From Ceratothoa steindachneri (taxonomy: Eukaryota > Arthropoda > Malacostraca > Isopoda > Cymothoidae), in assembly GCA_963969495.1 (NCBI GenBank), contig OZ018333.1:18383937-18447936 (forward strand): a stretch of 64,000 nt of DNA, in the 5' to 3' direction. A program made the translations under genes and the position numbers. Under the pieces are notes generated by a model, which worked only from the letters and a program-made list of their open reading frames with translations, was not told where the DNA came from and did not search any database. Below are positions 11,049 through 21,665 of this stretch, piece after piece; within the stretch, counting starts at the first letter, position 1; each line of letters begins with the position of its first letter.

Positions 11049-14000
11049 GCCTGGAGGGCATATTCCTTCAATGGAATTGCCGTGGACTCCGGGCCAACTG
11101 GGAGGAGCTGCGGAGGCTCGCCTCATCCCGTTCCCCGTTAGCTATTCTTTTGCAGGAGACCATGCTAGGCGCGTGCCCCCTGCCTGCCCTCCCGGGGTAT
11201 AAGGGTCTTGCGACCCAACCACCGCGGGACGGCCGGGCTGGGGGATGCGCGGTTTACACCCGGCATGATGTCTCCGTTCTTCCTTTCTCTTTAGATACCT
11301 CCTTTCAGGCAGTGGCTGTGCAGCTGCACCTGGATAGGAGGTATACTATCATTTCTGCGTACATTCCACCGTCAGCTGACTTCGACGCGGGGGACTTTCG
11401 CCGCGTCGTGGCACGGTTGCCGAGGCCCTATCTCTTGCTTGGAGATCTGAACGGCAGGCATCCTCTCTGGGGAGATTACACCATAAATCCCAGGGGACAA
11501 GTCCTTGCCGATCTGATCGAAGAGCTTGAGATGGGTGTCCTAAACGTGGATGAGTTTACGCATCACTCTCCGAGAACCGCTTCATTTTCTTGCCTTGACC
11601 TATCTTTGTGCTCTTCGGATGCACAGCCTGATTTTGATTGGGGGGTGGTCGATGACCTCCATGGTAGTGATCACTTTCCCATTCAAATATCATTTTCAGG
11701 GCAACTGCCGCCTGAGAGACCACCTCGGTGGTGCTTGGCGCGGGCGCGGTGGCCTGCATTTCAGGAAATGACTGAATTCTCTATCTCAGTCAAGGAGTTT
11801 AGGTCGGTAGATGAGGCCGTCGAGTTCTTCTCCTGCAACCTCATCGCCGTGGGCCTGACTACTATTCCTAGGACGTCTGGCCGTTTTGCACGCCGACCAC
11901 TCCCATGGTGGTCGGCCGAGTGTGAGACGGCCCTCAAACAGAAGCGTTATGCCTACATGCGCTATAAGCGCCGCCCGAACGATTTCACCGTCGCTGAATT
12001 TCGTCGGGCTAGGGCTAGGTTCAGGTATATTTCGAAGCACGCCCGCCGCTCTTCTTGGCGGGCATACGTGTCTTCACTTAACGGGAAGACCCCTTTAGCT
12101 GAGGTGTGGAAGCGAGTCAAAAGGATTCGGGGCAAGTTCTCGCAGGACCCCCCTCCCGTTCTCCAGGAGAATGGGACCGCAATCTCGGACCCCGCGTCCG
12201 TGGCGGAATCCTTAGCGACCGCTTTTTCCGCATTCTCTAGCCGTGATGCTGCTCCGCCAGCATTCAATGCACGTCGTGATGTCGCGGAAGGCCGCCGGCT
12301 GGACTTTACCTCCAGAGGCGGAGAACCCTTCAACGACAAGTTTACTGTGAGTGAGTTGCGTTCCGCTCTCGCTTCGTGCGCGGACACCGCCCATGGTCCG
12401 GACGATGTCCCGTACGCCATGCTTCGACACCTGGGTGAGCGAGGCATGGCCTTTCTATTAGATTTGTTCAACAGGATCTGGGTGGAAGGTCTCCTCCCAG
12501 ACTCCTGGCGAATCGCTACTGTGCTCGCCTTTCGCAAGCCGGGGAGAGATCACTCTACTCCGACCGGTTTCCGCCCAATCTCTCTAACCTCTTGCGTGTG
12601 CAAGTTGATGGAGAAATTGGTAAATGTTAGATTAGCCTATTTCCTGGACAGCGGAGGCCATCTGTCTTCTGCACAGTGCGGCTTCCGTAAGTTCCACTCC
12701 ACGTCGGATGCTCTGCTCCGACTGGAAAATGCCGTCTGCGAGGCTTTCCTTCGTAGACAGCACTACGCCACGGTGTTTTTTGATCTGGAGAAAGCCTATG
12801 ATACCGCATGGCGATACGGTATCATGGAGACTCTCCACACGATGGGGGCGAGGGGACGCCTCCCAATGTTTATATCTGAATTTTTGCGAGATCGTCGATT
12901 CCGCGTACGGGTGGGGGGAGCCCTCTCCGGCCCAAAGGAGCAGGAAGAGGGTGTCCCGCAGGGAAGTGTCCTCAGTGTCACACTCTTTGCCCTGAGCATC
13001 AACGGCATCACCTCGGTGCTGCCGGAAGATGTTCTCGCTACGCTCTACGTGGACGACCTTTCGATCTCTTTTGGCGCGGCCCAGATGCCAACTCTGGAGC
13101 GCCGACTCCAACAGGCATTGAACCGCGTCTCTCGCTATGCCGAAGCGCACAGGTTTCGGTTTTCTTTGGCCAAGACTAAGGTGGTGCACTTCTGCCGCCA
13201 TCCACGGCTTCACCCCGACCCAGATTTGTTTCTTAATGGGGTGCGCCTGGATGTGGTTGAGTCGCACCGTTTCCTTGGTCTTGTATTCGACCGACGCCTC
13301 ACCTGGGAGGCTCACATTCGCAGCCTTAGGGTCTCTTGTACCCGCGCCATGGACATTCTCCGTTCCGTGACGTTCAGCGCTTGGGGCGCTGATAGGGCTA
13401 CCGCCTTACTTTTTTATCGATCCTTTGTTCGCTCGAAGCTCGACTACGGATGCGAGTTTTATGCATCCGCAGCCGAGCGTTTATTGCGGAAGGTGGATTC
13501 GATCCACCACACCGGCCTTCGCCTTGCGACCGGTGCCTTCCGCACTTCCCCCATTGAGAGCCTGTTGGTCGATGCTGGGGAGATGCCACTCGCTCTGCGC
13601 CGCGTGCAGTGCATCACTCGCCTGTACGCGCGAGCCCGGCGCCTCCCCCAGTCGCCAACAGCTCTCACTGCATCCGCAGCTGATCTCGATGGTGCCTATG
13701 CCGCCGAGAGACGCCAGTCATACCCTAAGCCCTTTGGGTTTAGGGCCAGGAAACTCCTTCGAGAGGTAGATATAGCTCTCGGGCCGGTGGCACCCCTGGT
13801 TCTGCCCAGGACGCCACCCTGGAGGGTACCACATTTGGCTATTTGTCGCCACGCCTCTGCTCCCAAAGCTTGTACTGCGCCGGGAGTATTGCGTTCGATC
13901 TTTTTGGAGCACACATCGTGTCACGCTGGTACCGTGCCAGTGTATACGGATGGCTCCAAGTCCCAAGAGGGGGTCGGCTTCCACGCCGTATCCCCTCTGT

Positions 14001-14776
14001 TTGAAGTCAGCGGGGCTCTACCAGGCGCTGCGTCTGTCTTCACGGCCGAGCTGGTGGCAATACACCACTCGGTACGGGAGATTACGCGACGTGCCCGGTT
14101 CGGAGACCGGATTGTGATTTATAGCGACTCACAAAGCGCCCTGAGTGCTCTCGGGGCATTGGAATCTCCGCATCCCCTGGTTCGTGAAATCCGTGACGCC
14201 ACGGTTTTGGCGAGCCGGGCAGATGTCGAGATTATCTTCTGCTGGGTTCCTGGACATGTAGGAATTGCGGGGAATGAGCGCGCCGATGAGGGCGCCAAAG
14301 AGTCCGCGAGGACTCTGCGACCGGACCAGCGTTTCGCTCTTCCTCACACCGACTACATGGCAGGAATACGGGCAGCTCTTCGGACTGCTTGGCAAAGAAG
14401 ATGGGAGACGGTCGAGGGGAACTTAAAGTTGCGTGCCATTGCGCCGCGACTGTTCCCATGGACCTATCCCCCAATGCCGCGGCGGCTTCAGGTTGCTTTC
14501 TGTCGTCTTCGAATCGGACACACTCGTGTGACGCATCGTTACTTGGTGGAGCGCTCGCATGTGCCCTATTGCAACGACTGCGTCGTCCCCCAGACTGTTC
14601 GGCATATTCTTGTCGAATGTCCCAGTCTGGGTGATCTTCGCGCACGATACCTGTCTCGGTACCGGGATGGGCGGGGTCGCTACCGCCTGTCCCTTGTACT
14701 CGGGACGAGTGCGTGCACCATGACTGGTGGACTTATTGACTTTTTGGGGGAGGCCGGCCTTCTCCCCTTTATTTAA
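10946..14776 (+). CDS. LINE ORF2: endonuclease / reverse transcriptase / RNase H (copy A, open)
   Basis: ORF2 nicks target DNA, copies the element RNA into it and removes RNA. The frame is open for 1276 codons. Counting from 10946, the apurinic-type endonuclease starts near residue 40 (QWNCRGL), with LQETML near 70, GDLNGRHPLWGD near 165 and SDHFPI near 241. Reverse transcriptase motifs are GPDDVPYAML (485), FFDLEKAYDTAW (611), GVPQGSVLS (669) and LYVDDLSI (701), where YVDD replaces the commoner (Y/F)ADD. RNase H shows YTDGSK (1000), TAEL (1033), YSDSQSAL (1058) and GNERADEGA (1107). A zinc-like motif YCNDC...RHILVECP ends the protein. It overlaps the ORF1 end in the -1 frame and has no ATG before the endonuclease, so the start is uncertain. 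All catalytic motifs seen are intact. Confidence 0.93.
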   Translation: MSGQQRPGFCPREAYGHSREGLQFEEGPRVSSELGLEGIFLQWNCRGLRANWEELRRLASSRSPLAILLQETMLGACPLPALPGYKGLATQPPRDGRAGGCAVYTRHDVSVLPFSLDTSFQAVAVQLHLDRRYTIISAYIPPSADFDAGDFRRVVARLPRPYLLLGDLNGRHPLWGDYTINPRGQVLADLIEELEMGVLNVDEFTHHSPRTASFSCLDLSLCSSDAQPDFDWGVVDDLHGSDHFPIQISFSGQLPPERPPRWCLARARWPAFQEMTEFSISVKEFRSVDEAVEFFSCNLIAVGLTTIPRTSGRFARRPLPWWSAECETALKQKRYAYMRYKRRPNDFTVAEFRRARARFRYISKHARRSSWRAYVSSLNGKTPLAEVWKRVKRIRGKFSQDPPPVLQENGTAISDPASVAESLATAFSAFSSRDAAPPAFNARRDVAEGRRLDFTSRGGEPFNDKFTVSELRSALASCADTAHGPDDVPYAMLRHLGERGMAFLLDLFNRIWVEGLLPDSWRIATVLAFRKPGRDHSTPTGFRPISLTSCVCKLMEKLVNVRLAYFLDSGGHLSSAQCGFRKFHSTSDALLRLENAVCEAFLRRQHYATVFFDLEKAYDTAWRYGIMETLHTMGARGRLPMFISEFLRDRRFRVRVGGALSGPKEQEEGVPQGSVLSVTLFALSINGITSVLPEDVLATLYVDDLSISFGAAQMPTLERRLQQALNRVSRYAEAHRFRFSLAKTKVVHFCRHPRLHPDPDLFLNGVRLDVVESHRFLGLVFDRRLTWEAHIRSLRVSCTRAMDILRSVTFSAWGADRATALLFYRSFVRSKLDYGCEFYASAAERLLRKVDSIHHTGLRLATGAFRTSPIESLLVDAGEMPLALRRVQCITRLYARARRLPQSPTALTASAADLDGAYAAERRQSYPKPFGFRARKLLREVDIALGPVAPLVLPRTPPWRVPHLAICRHASAPKACTAPGVLRSIFLEHTSCHAGTVPVYTDGSKSQEGVGFHAVSPLFEVSGALPGAASVFTAELVAIHHSVREITRRARFGDRIVIYSDSQSALSALGALESPHPLVREIRDATVLASRADVEIIFCWVPGHVGIAGNERADEGAKESARTLRPDQRFALPHTDYMAGIRAALRTAWQRRWETVEGNLKLRAIAPRLFPWTYPPMPRRLQVAFCRLRIGHTRVTHRYLVERSHVPYCNDCVVPQTVRHILVECPSLGDLRARYLSRYRDGRGRYRLSLVLGTSACTMTGGLIDFLGEAGLLPFI

Positions 14777-14925
14777 GGTTCCTTTTTTTGTTATTGTTTT
14801 GTTTTAGATTGCACTCTCCTGCACCGGGGTGAGGGGGACCTCCCCCCGCTGCCGGAGATTGCTTCGATTGTTAAGTTTTTCAAATTTATATTGATTGTTA
14901 AGTTTTCATATTTTAACTTTAAAGT

Positions 14926-14941
14926 AGCCTAATTCTAGGCT
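14926..14941 (+). promoter_or_regulatory. 3' UTR hairpin of LINE copy A
   Basis: AGCCTA-ATTC-TAGGCT forms a short perfect stem about 55 bases before the poly(A). It is retained with different loops in copy B (20222-20237), copy C (28947-28960, loop AA) and copy G (63194-63209). A candidate signal for recognition of the RNA by its own reverse transcriptase. Confidence 0.55.
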
Positions 14942-15016
14942 GTCGTGTTTTTCGGCGACTTATGCCCAAGTGGGTAGTTGCCAGATGGGCTCTATAAAAA
15001 AAAAAAAAAAAAAAAA

Positions 15017-16669
15017 TTCTGCCGGCGGAGGTGAGAAGCGGGTTCATTTCCCAACCTCCTCTCCAAAAAAGAAAAAGACTAAAAAGACCAAGAAGACTCG
15101 GGGCTCCTCTCCATCTGCAGGTGCTGCGGGGACGGATTGGTCTGCTGTCACTTTGACAAGCGACCAAGCCAAGATCGGCACATCCGGCCCTTCTGCCCCC
15201 CCGGTTGCGGAGCCCCTGACTAAGACCAAAAATTTACAGGGCGGAGCCTCGATGACATCGGGGCCCCTGATTCAGAGGTTACCTGGCATTTTCGAGCCTG
15301 CTGGCTTCAAGCGCTTCCTCATTATTCACTCCACTGATGGCACCATGTTGTCCAAGGGCAACATGATCCATAGGAGGAGAGGATTAGCTAGTGCAATTGG
15401 TAGAGAGCCGAAGGTGACCGGTTTCTTGGATGGGAGCCTTCTCGCGAATGCGGTGAATCCCACTGAGGCGGCCAAGATAAGTGCTCTTCGGACACTTCAT
15501 GGCACCCGGGTGAGTGTGACGCCGCACTCTACCATGAAAGTAGTAGTTTATGTGAGGGAACTTGTTGACTACTCCATTGAGGACATCACCCTAGAGCTGG
15601 CTGACCATGGGGCGGTCAAGGTCGAACGTGTGATGAGAAAACAGGGAGGGGCCTCGAGACCCACCCTTACACTCTTCGTCACGTTCGACTGTGACAAGCT
15701 TCCTGAGTCAGTGCATGCTGGTTGGTACCGCTACCGCATGAAGGCATTCATGCTACTGCCGCAACGGTGCTATTACTGTCACCCCTACGGCCATACGAAT
15801 CGCTCATGTAGACGTGCAAAGTTTGGGTCACCCGAAGTCTGTGTAAATTGCTCCAAGGTACACACGATAAGTCCAAATTGTGTGTGGCCAAGTGTGTCAA
15901 TTGCAGAGAGCCGCACCCTGCTTCTTCGAAGCAATGTGGTGCATATCTCCTTGAGAAAGAAATCCTGGCCGTTCAGACCCAGGATAGACTCTCATTCCGC
16001 GAGGCTAAGGACTTGGTCCTGGCGCGCCCGGCTCTGCCTGGGACGTCATATGCCTCAGTAGTTAGAAAGGCACCCTCTGCTCCTGGCCTATCCAGGCCAA
16101 TGAGCACGGTTGTTTCCGCACCCATTCGGAGCCCTTCTGCGGGCTCTACCCGACCCGGGCGCTCCTCTGGTAAAGCTGGTGGCAAAAAGGGTTCATACCC
16201 AGCCCCGGCTAAAACCAGGGCTCCCCCCTCTTCCCCCAGCGTGACCGTTTCCCGCAAGGCGAAACGGCCACGCGCCTCCCCTGAGTCCTTAGACTCACAG
16301 GAGGCAACACCCCTGAAGATGGTCGCTAGGCCATCTTCGGGGGTTCCTAAAGCTGTCCCCCAAAAGGAGGACAGCAACAAAGAAACTTCGGCTCCTTCGC
16401 CCACGCCCAGAGGTGGAGCGAGTTGCTCGGAAACGGTGGTTCCACGAAAAGAGGGCCCCCCGCCTCCGAAGCCGCAACGGCCGCCTAAGGTTTCAAGGAG
16501 GAGGGAGGAAAAGACTTGCATGGCGAGCCCAACCTCCCCCAATAAGTCCTCGAAGGCGACAGCGCTTTGTCCGGCCAACAGCTCCCGGGGTTCTGCCCCC
16601 GGGAAGCGTACGGCCATTCCTGTGAGGGTCTTCAGTTCGAGGAGGACCCCCGCGTCTCCTCCGAGCTAG
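15017..16669 (+). pseudogene. LINE ORF1, copy B (5'-truncated, frameshifted)
   Basis: Starts in the lysine-rich linker of gag (SPKKKKTKKTKKTRG) and continues in one frame through the core to the first cysteine knuckle near 15769, here altered to CYYCHPYGHTNRSC. One base is missing near 15858 relative to copy A, so the second and third knuckles and the proline-rich tail lie in the next frame (15848-16669). A small deletion (TMKVVVY instead of the longer A sequence) is also present near 15535. The frame ends at TAG 16667-16669, the same stop as in copy A. Confidence 0.85.
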
Positions 16670-16673
16670 GCCT

Positions 16674-19600
16674 GGAGGGCATATTCCTTCAATGGAATTG
16701 CCGTTGACTCCGAGCCAACTGGGAGAAGCTGCGGAGGCTCGTCTCGTCCCATTCCCCGTTAGCTATCTTTTTGCAGGAGACCATGCTAGGCGCGTGCTTC
16801 CTGCCTGCCCTCCCGGGGTATAAGGGTCTTGCAACCCCACCACCGCGGGATGGCCGAGCTGTGCAGCTGCACCTGGATAGGAGGTATACTATCATTTCTG
16901 CGTACATTCCACCGTCATCTGACTTCGACGTGGGGGACTTCCGCCGCGTCGTGGCACGGTTGCCGAGTCCCTATCTCTTGCTTGGAGATCTGAACGGCAG
17001 GCATCCTCTCTGGGGAGATTACTCCATAAATCTCAGGGGACAAGTCCTTGCCGATCTGTTTGAAGAGCTTGAGATGGGTGTCCTAATCGTGGATGAGTTT
17101 ACACATCACTGTCCGAGAACCGCTTCATTTTCTTGCCTTGACCTATCTTTGTGCTCTTCGGATGCACAGCCTGATTTTGATTGTGGGTTGGTCGATGACC
17201 TCCATGGTAGTGATCACTTTCCCATTCAAATATCATTTTCAGGTCAACTGCCGCCTGAGAGACCACCTCGGTGGTGCTTGGCGCGGGCTCGGTGGCCTGC
17301 ATTTCAGGAAATGACTGAATTCTCTATCTCAGTCGAGGAGTTTAGGTCGTTAGATGAGGCCGTTGAGTTCTTCTCCGGCAACCTCATCGCCTTGGGCCTG
17401 ACTACTATTCCTAAGACGTCTGGCCGTTTTACACGCCGACCACTTCCATGGTGGTCGGCCTAGTGTGAGACGGCCCTCAAACAGAAGCATTATGCCTACA
17501 TGAGCTATAAGCGCCGCCCGAACGATTTCACCGTCGCTGAATTTCGTCGGGCTAGGGCTAGGTTCCGGTATATTTCGAAGCACGCCCGCCGCTCTTCTTG
17601 GCGGGCATACGTGTCTTCACTTAATGGGAAAGACCCCTTTAGCTGAGGTGTTGAAGCGAGTCAAAAGGATTCGGGGCAAGTTCTCGCAGGACCCCCCTCT
17701 GGTTCTCCAGGAGAATGGGACCGCAATCTCGGACCCCGCGTCCGTGGCGGAATCCTTAGCGACCGCTTTTTCTGCATTCTCTAGCCGTGATGCTGCTCCG
17801 CCAGCATTCAATGCACGTCGTGATGTCGCGGAAAGGTGCCGGCTGGACTTTACCTCCAGAGGCGGAGAACTCTTCAACGACAAGTTTACTGTGAGTGAGT
17901 TGCGTTCCTCTCTCGCTTCGTGCGCGCCATGCTTCGACACCTGGGTGAGCGAGGCATGGCCTTTCTGTTAGATTTGTTCAACAGGATCTAGGTGGAAGGT
18001 CTTCTCCCAGACTCCTGGCGAATCGCTACTGTGCTCGCCTTTCGCAAACCGGGGATAGATCACTCTACTCCGACCGGTTTCCGCCCAATTTCTCTAACCT
18101 CTTGCGTGTGCAAGTTGATGGAGAAATTGGTAAATGTTAGATTAGCCTTTTTCCTGGACAGCGGAGGCCATCTGTCTTCCGCACAGTGCGGCTCCTGCAA
18201 GTTCCACTCCACGTCGGATGCTCTGCTCCGACTGGAAAATGCCGTCTGCGAGGCTTTCCTTCGTAGACAGCACTACGCCACGGTCTTTTTCGATCTGGAG
18301 AAGGCCTATGATACAGCATGGCAATAGGGTATCATGGAGACTCTCCACACGATGGGGGCGAGGGGACGCCTCCCAATGTTTATATCTGAATTTTTGCGAG
18401 ATTCTCGATTCCGCGTACGGGTGGGGGGAGCCCTCTCCAGCCCAAAGGAGCAGGAAGAGGGTGTCCCGCAGGAAAGTGTCCTCAGTGTCACACTCTTTGC
18501 CCCGAGCATCAACGCCATCACCTCGGTGCTGCCGGAAGATGTTCTCGCTACGCTCTACGTGGACGACCTTTCGATCTCTTTTGGCGCGGCCCAGATGCCA
18601 ACTCTGGAGCGTCGACTCCAACAGGCATTGAACCGCGTCTCTCGCTATGCCGAAGCGCACAGGTTTCGGTTTTCTTTGGCCAAGACTAAGGTGGTGCACT
18701 TCTGCCGCCATCCACGGCTTCACCCCGACCCAGATTTGTTTCTTAATGAGGTGCGCCTGGATGTGGTTGAGTCGCACCGTTTCCTTGGTCTTGTATTCGA
18801 CCGACGCCTCACCTGGGAGGCTCATATTCGCAGCCTTAGGGTCTCTTGTACCCGCGCAATGGACATTCTCCGTTCCGTGACGTTCAGCGCTTCGGGCGCT
18901 GATAGGGCTACTGCCCTACTTTTTTATCGATTCTTTGTTCGTTCGAAGCTCGACTACGGATGCGAGTTTTATGCATCCGCAGCCGAGCATCCGCAGCTGA
19001 TCTCGATGGTGCCTATGCCGCCGAGAGACGCCAGTCATACCCTAATCGCTTTGGGTTTAGGGCCAGGAAACTCCTTCGAGAGGTAGATATAACTCTCGGG
19101 CCGGTGGCGCCCCTGGTTCTGCCCAGGACGCCACCCTGGAGGGTACGGGTACCACATTTGGCTATTTGTCGCCACGCCTCTGCCCTCAAAGCTTGTACTG
19201 CGCCGAGAGTATTGCGTTCCAACTTTTTGGAGCACACATCGTGTCACCCTGGAACCGTACTAGTGTATACGGATGGCTGCAAGTCCCAAGAGGGGGTCGG
19301 CTTCCACGCCGTATCCCCTCTGTTTGAAGTCAGTGGGGCTCTACCAGGTGCTGCGTCTGTCTTCACGGCCGAGCTGGTTGCAATACACCACTCGGTACGG
19401 GAGATTACGTGACGTGCCCGGTTCGGAGACCGGATTGTGATCTATAGCGACTCACAAAGTGCCCTGAGTGCTCTTGGGGCATTGGAATCTCCACATCCCC
19501 TGGTTCGCGATATCCGTGACGCCACGGTTTTGGCGAGCCGAGCAGATGTCGAGATTATCTTCTGCTGGGTTCCTGGACATGTAGGAATTGCGGGGAATGA

Positions 19601-20061
19601 GCGCGCCAAAGAGTCCACAAGGACTTCGTCACACCGACTACACGGCAGGAATACAGGCAGCTCTTCGGACTGCTTGGCAAAGAAGATGGGAGACGGTCGA
19701 AGGGAACTTAAAGTTGCGTGCCATTGCGCCGCGACTGTTCCCATGGACCTATCCCCCAATGCCGCGGCGGCTTCAGGTCGCTTTCTGTCGTCTCCGAATC
19801 GGCCACACTCGTGTGACGCATCGCTATTTGATGGAGCGCTCGCCTGCGCCCTATTGCAACGACTGCGTCATCCCCCAGACTGTTCGGCACATTCTTGTCG
19901 AATGTCCCAATCTGGGTGATCTTCGCGCACTATACCTCTCCCCGTACCGGGATGGGCGGGGTCGCTACCGCTTGTCCCTTGTACTTGGGACGGATTCATG
20001 CACATTGACTTGTGGACTTGTTGACTACTTGGGGGAGGCCGGGCTTCTCCACTTTATTTAA
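16674..20061 (+). pseudogene. LINE ORF2, copy B (multiple stops and deletions)
   Basis: Homologous along its length to copy A ORF2 but clearly dead. The endonuclease lacks about 75 bp near 16858. A TAG replaces a GAG codon at 17461, one extra A lies near 17626, and about 36 bp are missing near 17926. In-frame TAG codons occur at 17988 and 18325-18327. A deletion of about 200 bp removes the segment after RSKLDYGCEFYASA near 18990. TGA occurs at 19410 and a deletion lies inside the RNase H C-terminus near 19605. YVDD and YSDSQSAL remain readable. It ends at the same point as copy A, before a shared 3' UTR. Confidence 0.9.
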
Positions 20062-20306
20062 GGTTCTTTTTTGTTTTTTGTTTGTTATTGTTTTGTTTGT
20101 AGGTTGCACTCTCCTGCACCTGGGTGAGGGGGACCTCCCCCTGCTGCCGGAGATTGCTTCCTGATTGTTAAGTTTTTCCAATATTTATCATTGTTATTTT
20201 TTCATAATTTTATTTTAAAGTAGCCTAGTTCTAGGCTCTCATGTTTTTCGGAGACTTATGCCCAATTGGGCAGTTGCCAGATGGGCTCTATAAAATTTTT
20301 AAAAAA

Positions 20307-20315
20307 ATGAATGAT
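20307..20315. repeat. Target-site duplication, right copy (ATGAATGAT)
   Basis: Follows the tail of LINE copy B and matches 8102-8110. Confidence 0.7.
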
Positions 20316-20387
20316 GCCCTTACATGTTAATAATGCTTTAAGAATATGTAAAATAAAAACGGGGCTCAATTTTTTGTGACTACTAGG

Positions 20388-20642
20388 GTGCCCTATAAGG
20401 CCCCACAAGGGCATGTCAGATGTGGCACTTTAGTCATACACCAGCTGTATTGTGCCCTATATGGCCCCGCAAGGGCATGTCAGATGTGGCACTTTAGTCA
20501 TACACCAGCTGTATTGTGCCCTATATGGCCCCGCAAGGGCATGTCAGATGTGGCACTTTAGTCATACACCAGCTGTAGTGTGCCCTATATGGCCCCACAA
20601 GGGCATGTCAGATGTGGCACTTTAGTCATACACCAGCTGACA
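20388..20642. repeat. Minisatellite, 64-bp unit, four copies
   Basis: Units begin GTGCCCTATA at 20388, 20452, 20516 and 20580, with very few substitutions. The last unit runs straight into the Gypsy integrase fragment. Confidence 0.93.
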
Positions 20643-21071
20643 TCTGGAGGATTGGTGAGAACAACTCCGTATGTACCGTCTTCAAATGGATTGGCTGAAC
20701 GTACTATAAGAACCTTGTGTGAGATGTTGAGAATGATGAGTATGACAGTGAATGACTGGGATGTATGTCTGGGGAGAGTGTTGTGGGCGTATAATTAGAC
20801 TGTGCATAGTGCAACTGGAATGTCCCCATGTCAGTTTGTGATGAATTTTGAAAGGCGAGTGAAAGATAGGTTTCGTTTGAGTGAAAGTCAGCAGAGTGTA
20901 TGGCGTGAGGCACATGAAAGGTTCCGTTCATTTGAATTAGGTGCAAAAGTATTGAAGGTGAAAGAAGTGAAGGGTAGGTTGAATGTGTCAAAGATGAGTG
21001 AGAAGTTTGATGGACCTTATAGAGTTGTGAGAGTTTGGGAAAATGGGGTGACGTATGTTTTGGAGAGTTGA
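20640..21071 (+). pseudogene. Ty3/Gypsy integrase C-terminal fragment
   Basis: The plus-strand frame reads RTTPYVPSSNGLAERTIRTL, the typical end of the integrase catalytic core including the glutamate (AERTI), then a helix with WDVCLGRVLWAYN. A TAG at 20797 interrupts it. The following frame gives HSATGMSPCQFV and ends in a GPY-like KMSEKFDGPYRVVRVW, before a TGA at 21069-21071. This is the C-terminal third of an integrase from an LTR retrotransposon. It is on the opposite strand to the Gypsy element at 22346-34841 and differs from it, so it is a separate, 5'-truncated copy. The first catalytic residues and everything upstream are missing, replaced by the 64-bp repeats. Confidence 0.8.
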
Positions 21072-21476
21072 TTGGTGGCTAGATATCTTCTATACATTCT
21101 TCATTTTTCTATATTCCTTCAACATGTATTAAACATTCCCTGAACATGCATTGATCCTCCTTCAAAACCTATTTAGCTCTTCAATAACACCTATTAAACC
21201 CTCCCTAAAACCACCTATTGATCCTTCATTGCTCATTGATATCTCCCATAACACATATTGCACCCTTCTATAACACCTCATTATGCTCTCCTATAGCACG
21301 TAAGGTTGTATGATTAAAGTCAGATTAAAAAAAAATCAAACAGTTGGAATCAGCATTGATAAAACATACGCAACTTTGGAGTAATTTATACATAAACATC
21401 AAATCATTCATTGCAATGTAATTGTATATATAAGCAGTCTTTTATTGCCCCTTGACCACCATTATAGATGTCCACT
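21072..21476. other. Degenerate low-complexity repeats
   Basis: Loose repeats of CCTATTAAAC/CACCTATTGAT type, similar in style to 39990-40215. Possibly the LTR side of the integrase fragment, but no LTR ends were found. Confidence 0.4.
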
Positions 21477-21665
21477 GCAAATGTTTGAACCCACAAGTCT
21501 CTGATGCTGTGTATCTGTCTATAAGGCTTGTGTTTTTTGCACATGTTTGAACTCACAAGTCTCTGATGTGGTGTATCTGTCTATAAGGCTTGTGGTTTTT
21601 GCAAATGTTTGAACCCACAAGTCTCTGATGCTGTGTATCTGTCTATAAGGCTTGTAGTTTTTGCA
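21477..21665. repeat. Minisatellite, 62-bp unit, three copies
   Basis: ATGTTTGAAC begins units at 21481, 21543 and 21605, each containing CACAAGTCTCTGATG and TCTGTCTATAAGGCTTGT. Confidence 0.9.

Larger units (their letters stand above)
8111..15016 (+). mobile_element. Non-LTR retrotransposon (I/Jockey superfamily), copy A
   Basis: A nearly full-length LINE. It comprises a 5' UTR (8111 to about 8611), a leader ORF, gag-like ORF1, ORF2 and a short 3' UTR ending CTCTATAAAA plus 21 A residues (14996-15016). It lacks about 28 bases found at the extreme 5' end of copy C. ORF2 is open throughout, but ORF1 carries a short frameshifting deletion. The element is much richer in G+C than its surroundings. 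An RNase H domain, a CCHC gag and a terminal zinc motif fit the I/Jockey superfamily; the exact clade is not claimed. Copy B follows directly after the poly(A), head to tail. Confidence 0.93.
15017..20306 (+). mobile_element. LINE copy B, 5'-truncated, tandem to copy A
   Basis: Same family as copy A. It starts without spacer after the A tail, inside ORF1 (matching A from about 9363), and ends with its own A-rich 3' tail at 20306. It has its own stops, frameshifts and deletions not shared with A. The 9-bp word ATGAATGAT follows at 20307-20315, matching the left flank of copy A rather than the left flank of B. Confidence 0.93.

Noticed and set aside
8175..14645. Long minus-strand open frames (for example 10343-11014, 12632-13315)
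   Set aside because: They lie opposite the GC-rich LINE ORFs, show no known motifs and recur opposite every copy, as expected for antisense shadows of biased codons.
20388..21665. CRISPR-like regular repeats
   Set aside because: The units are contiguous tandem repeats without unique spacers, in a eukaryotic context.
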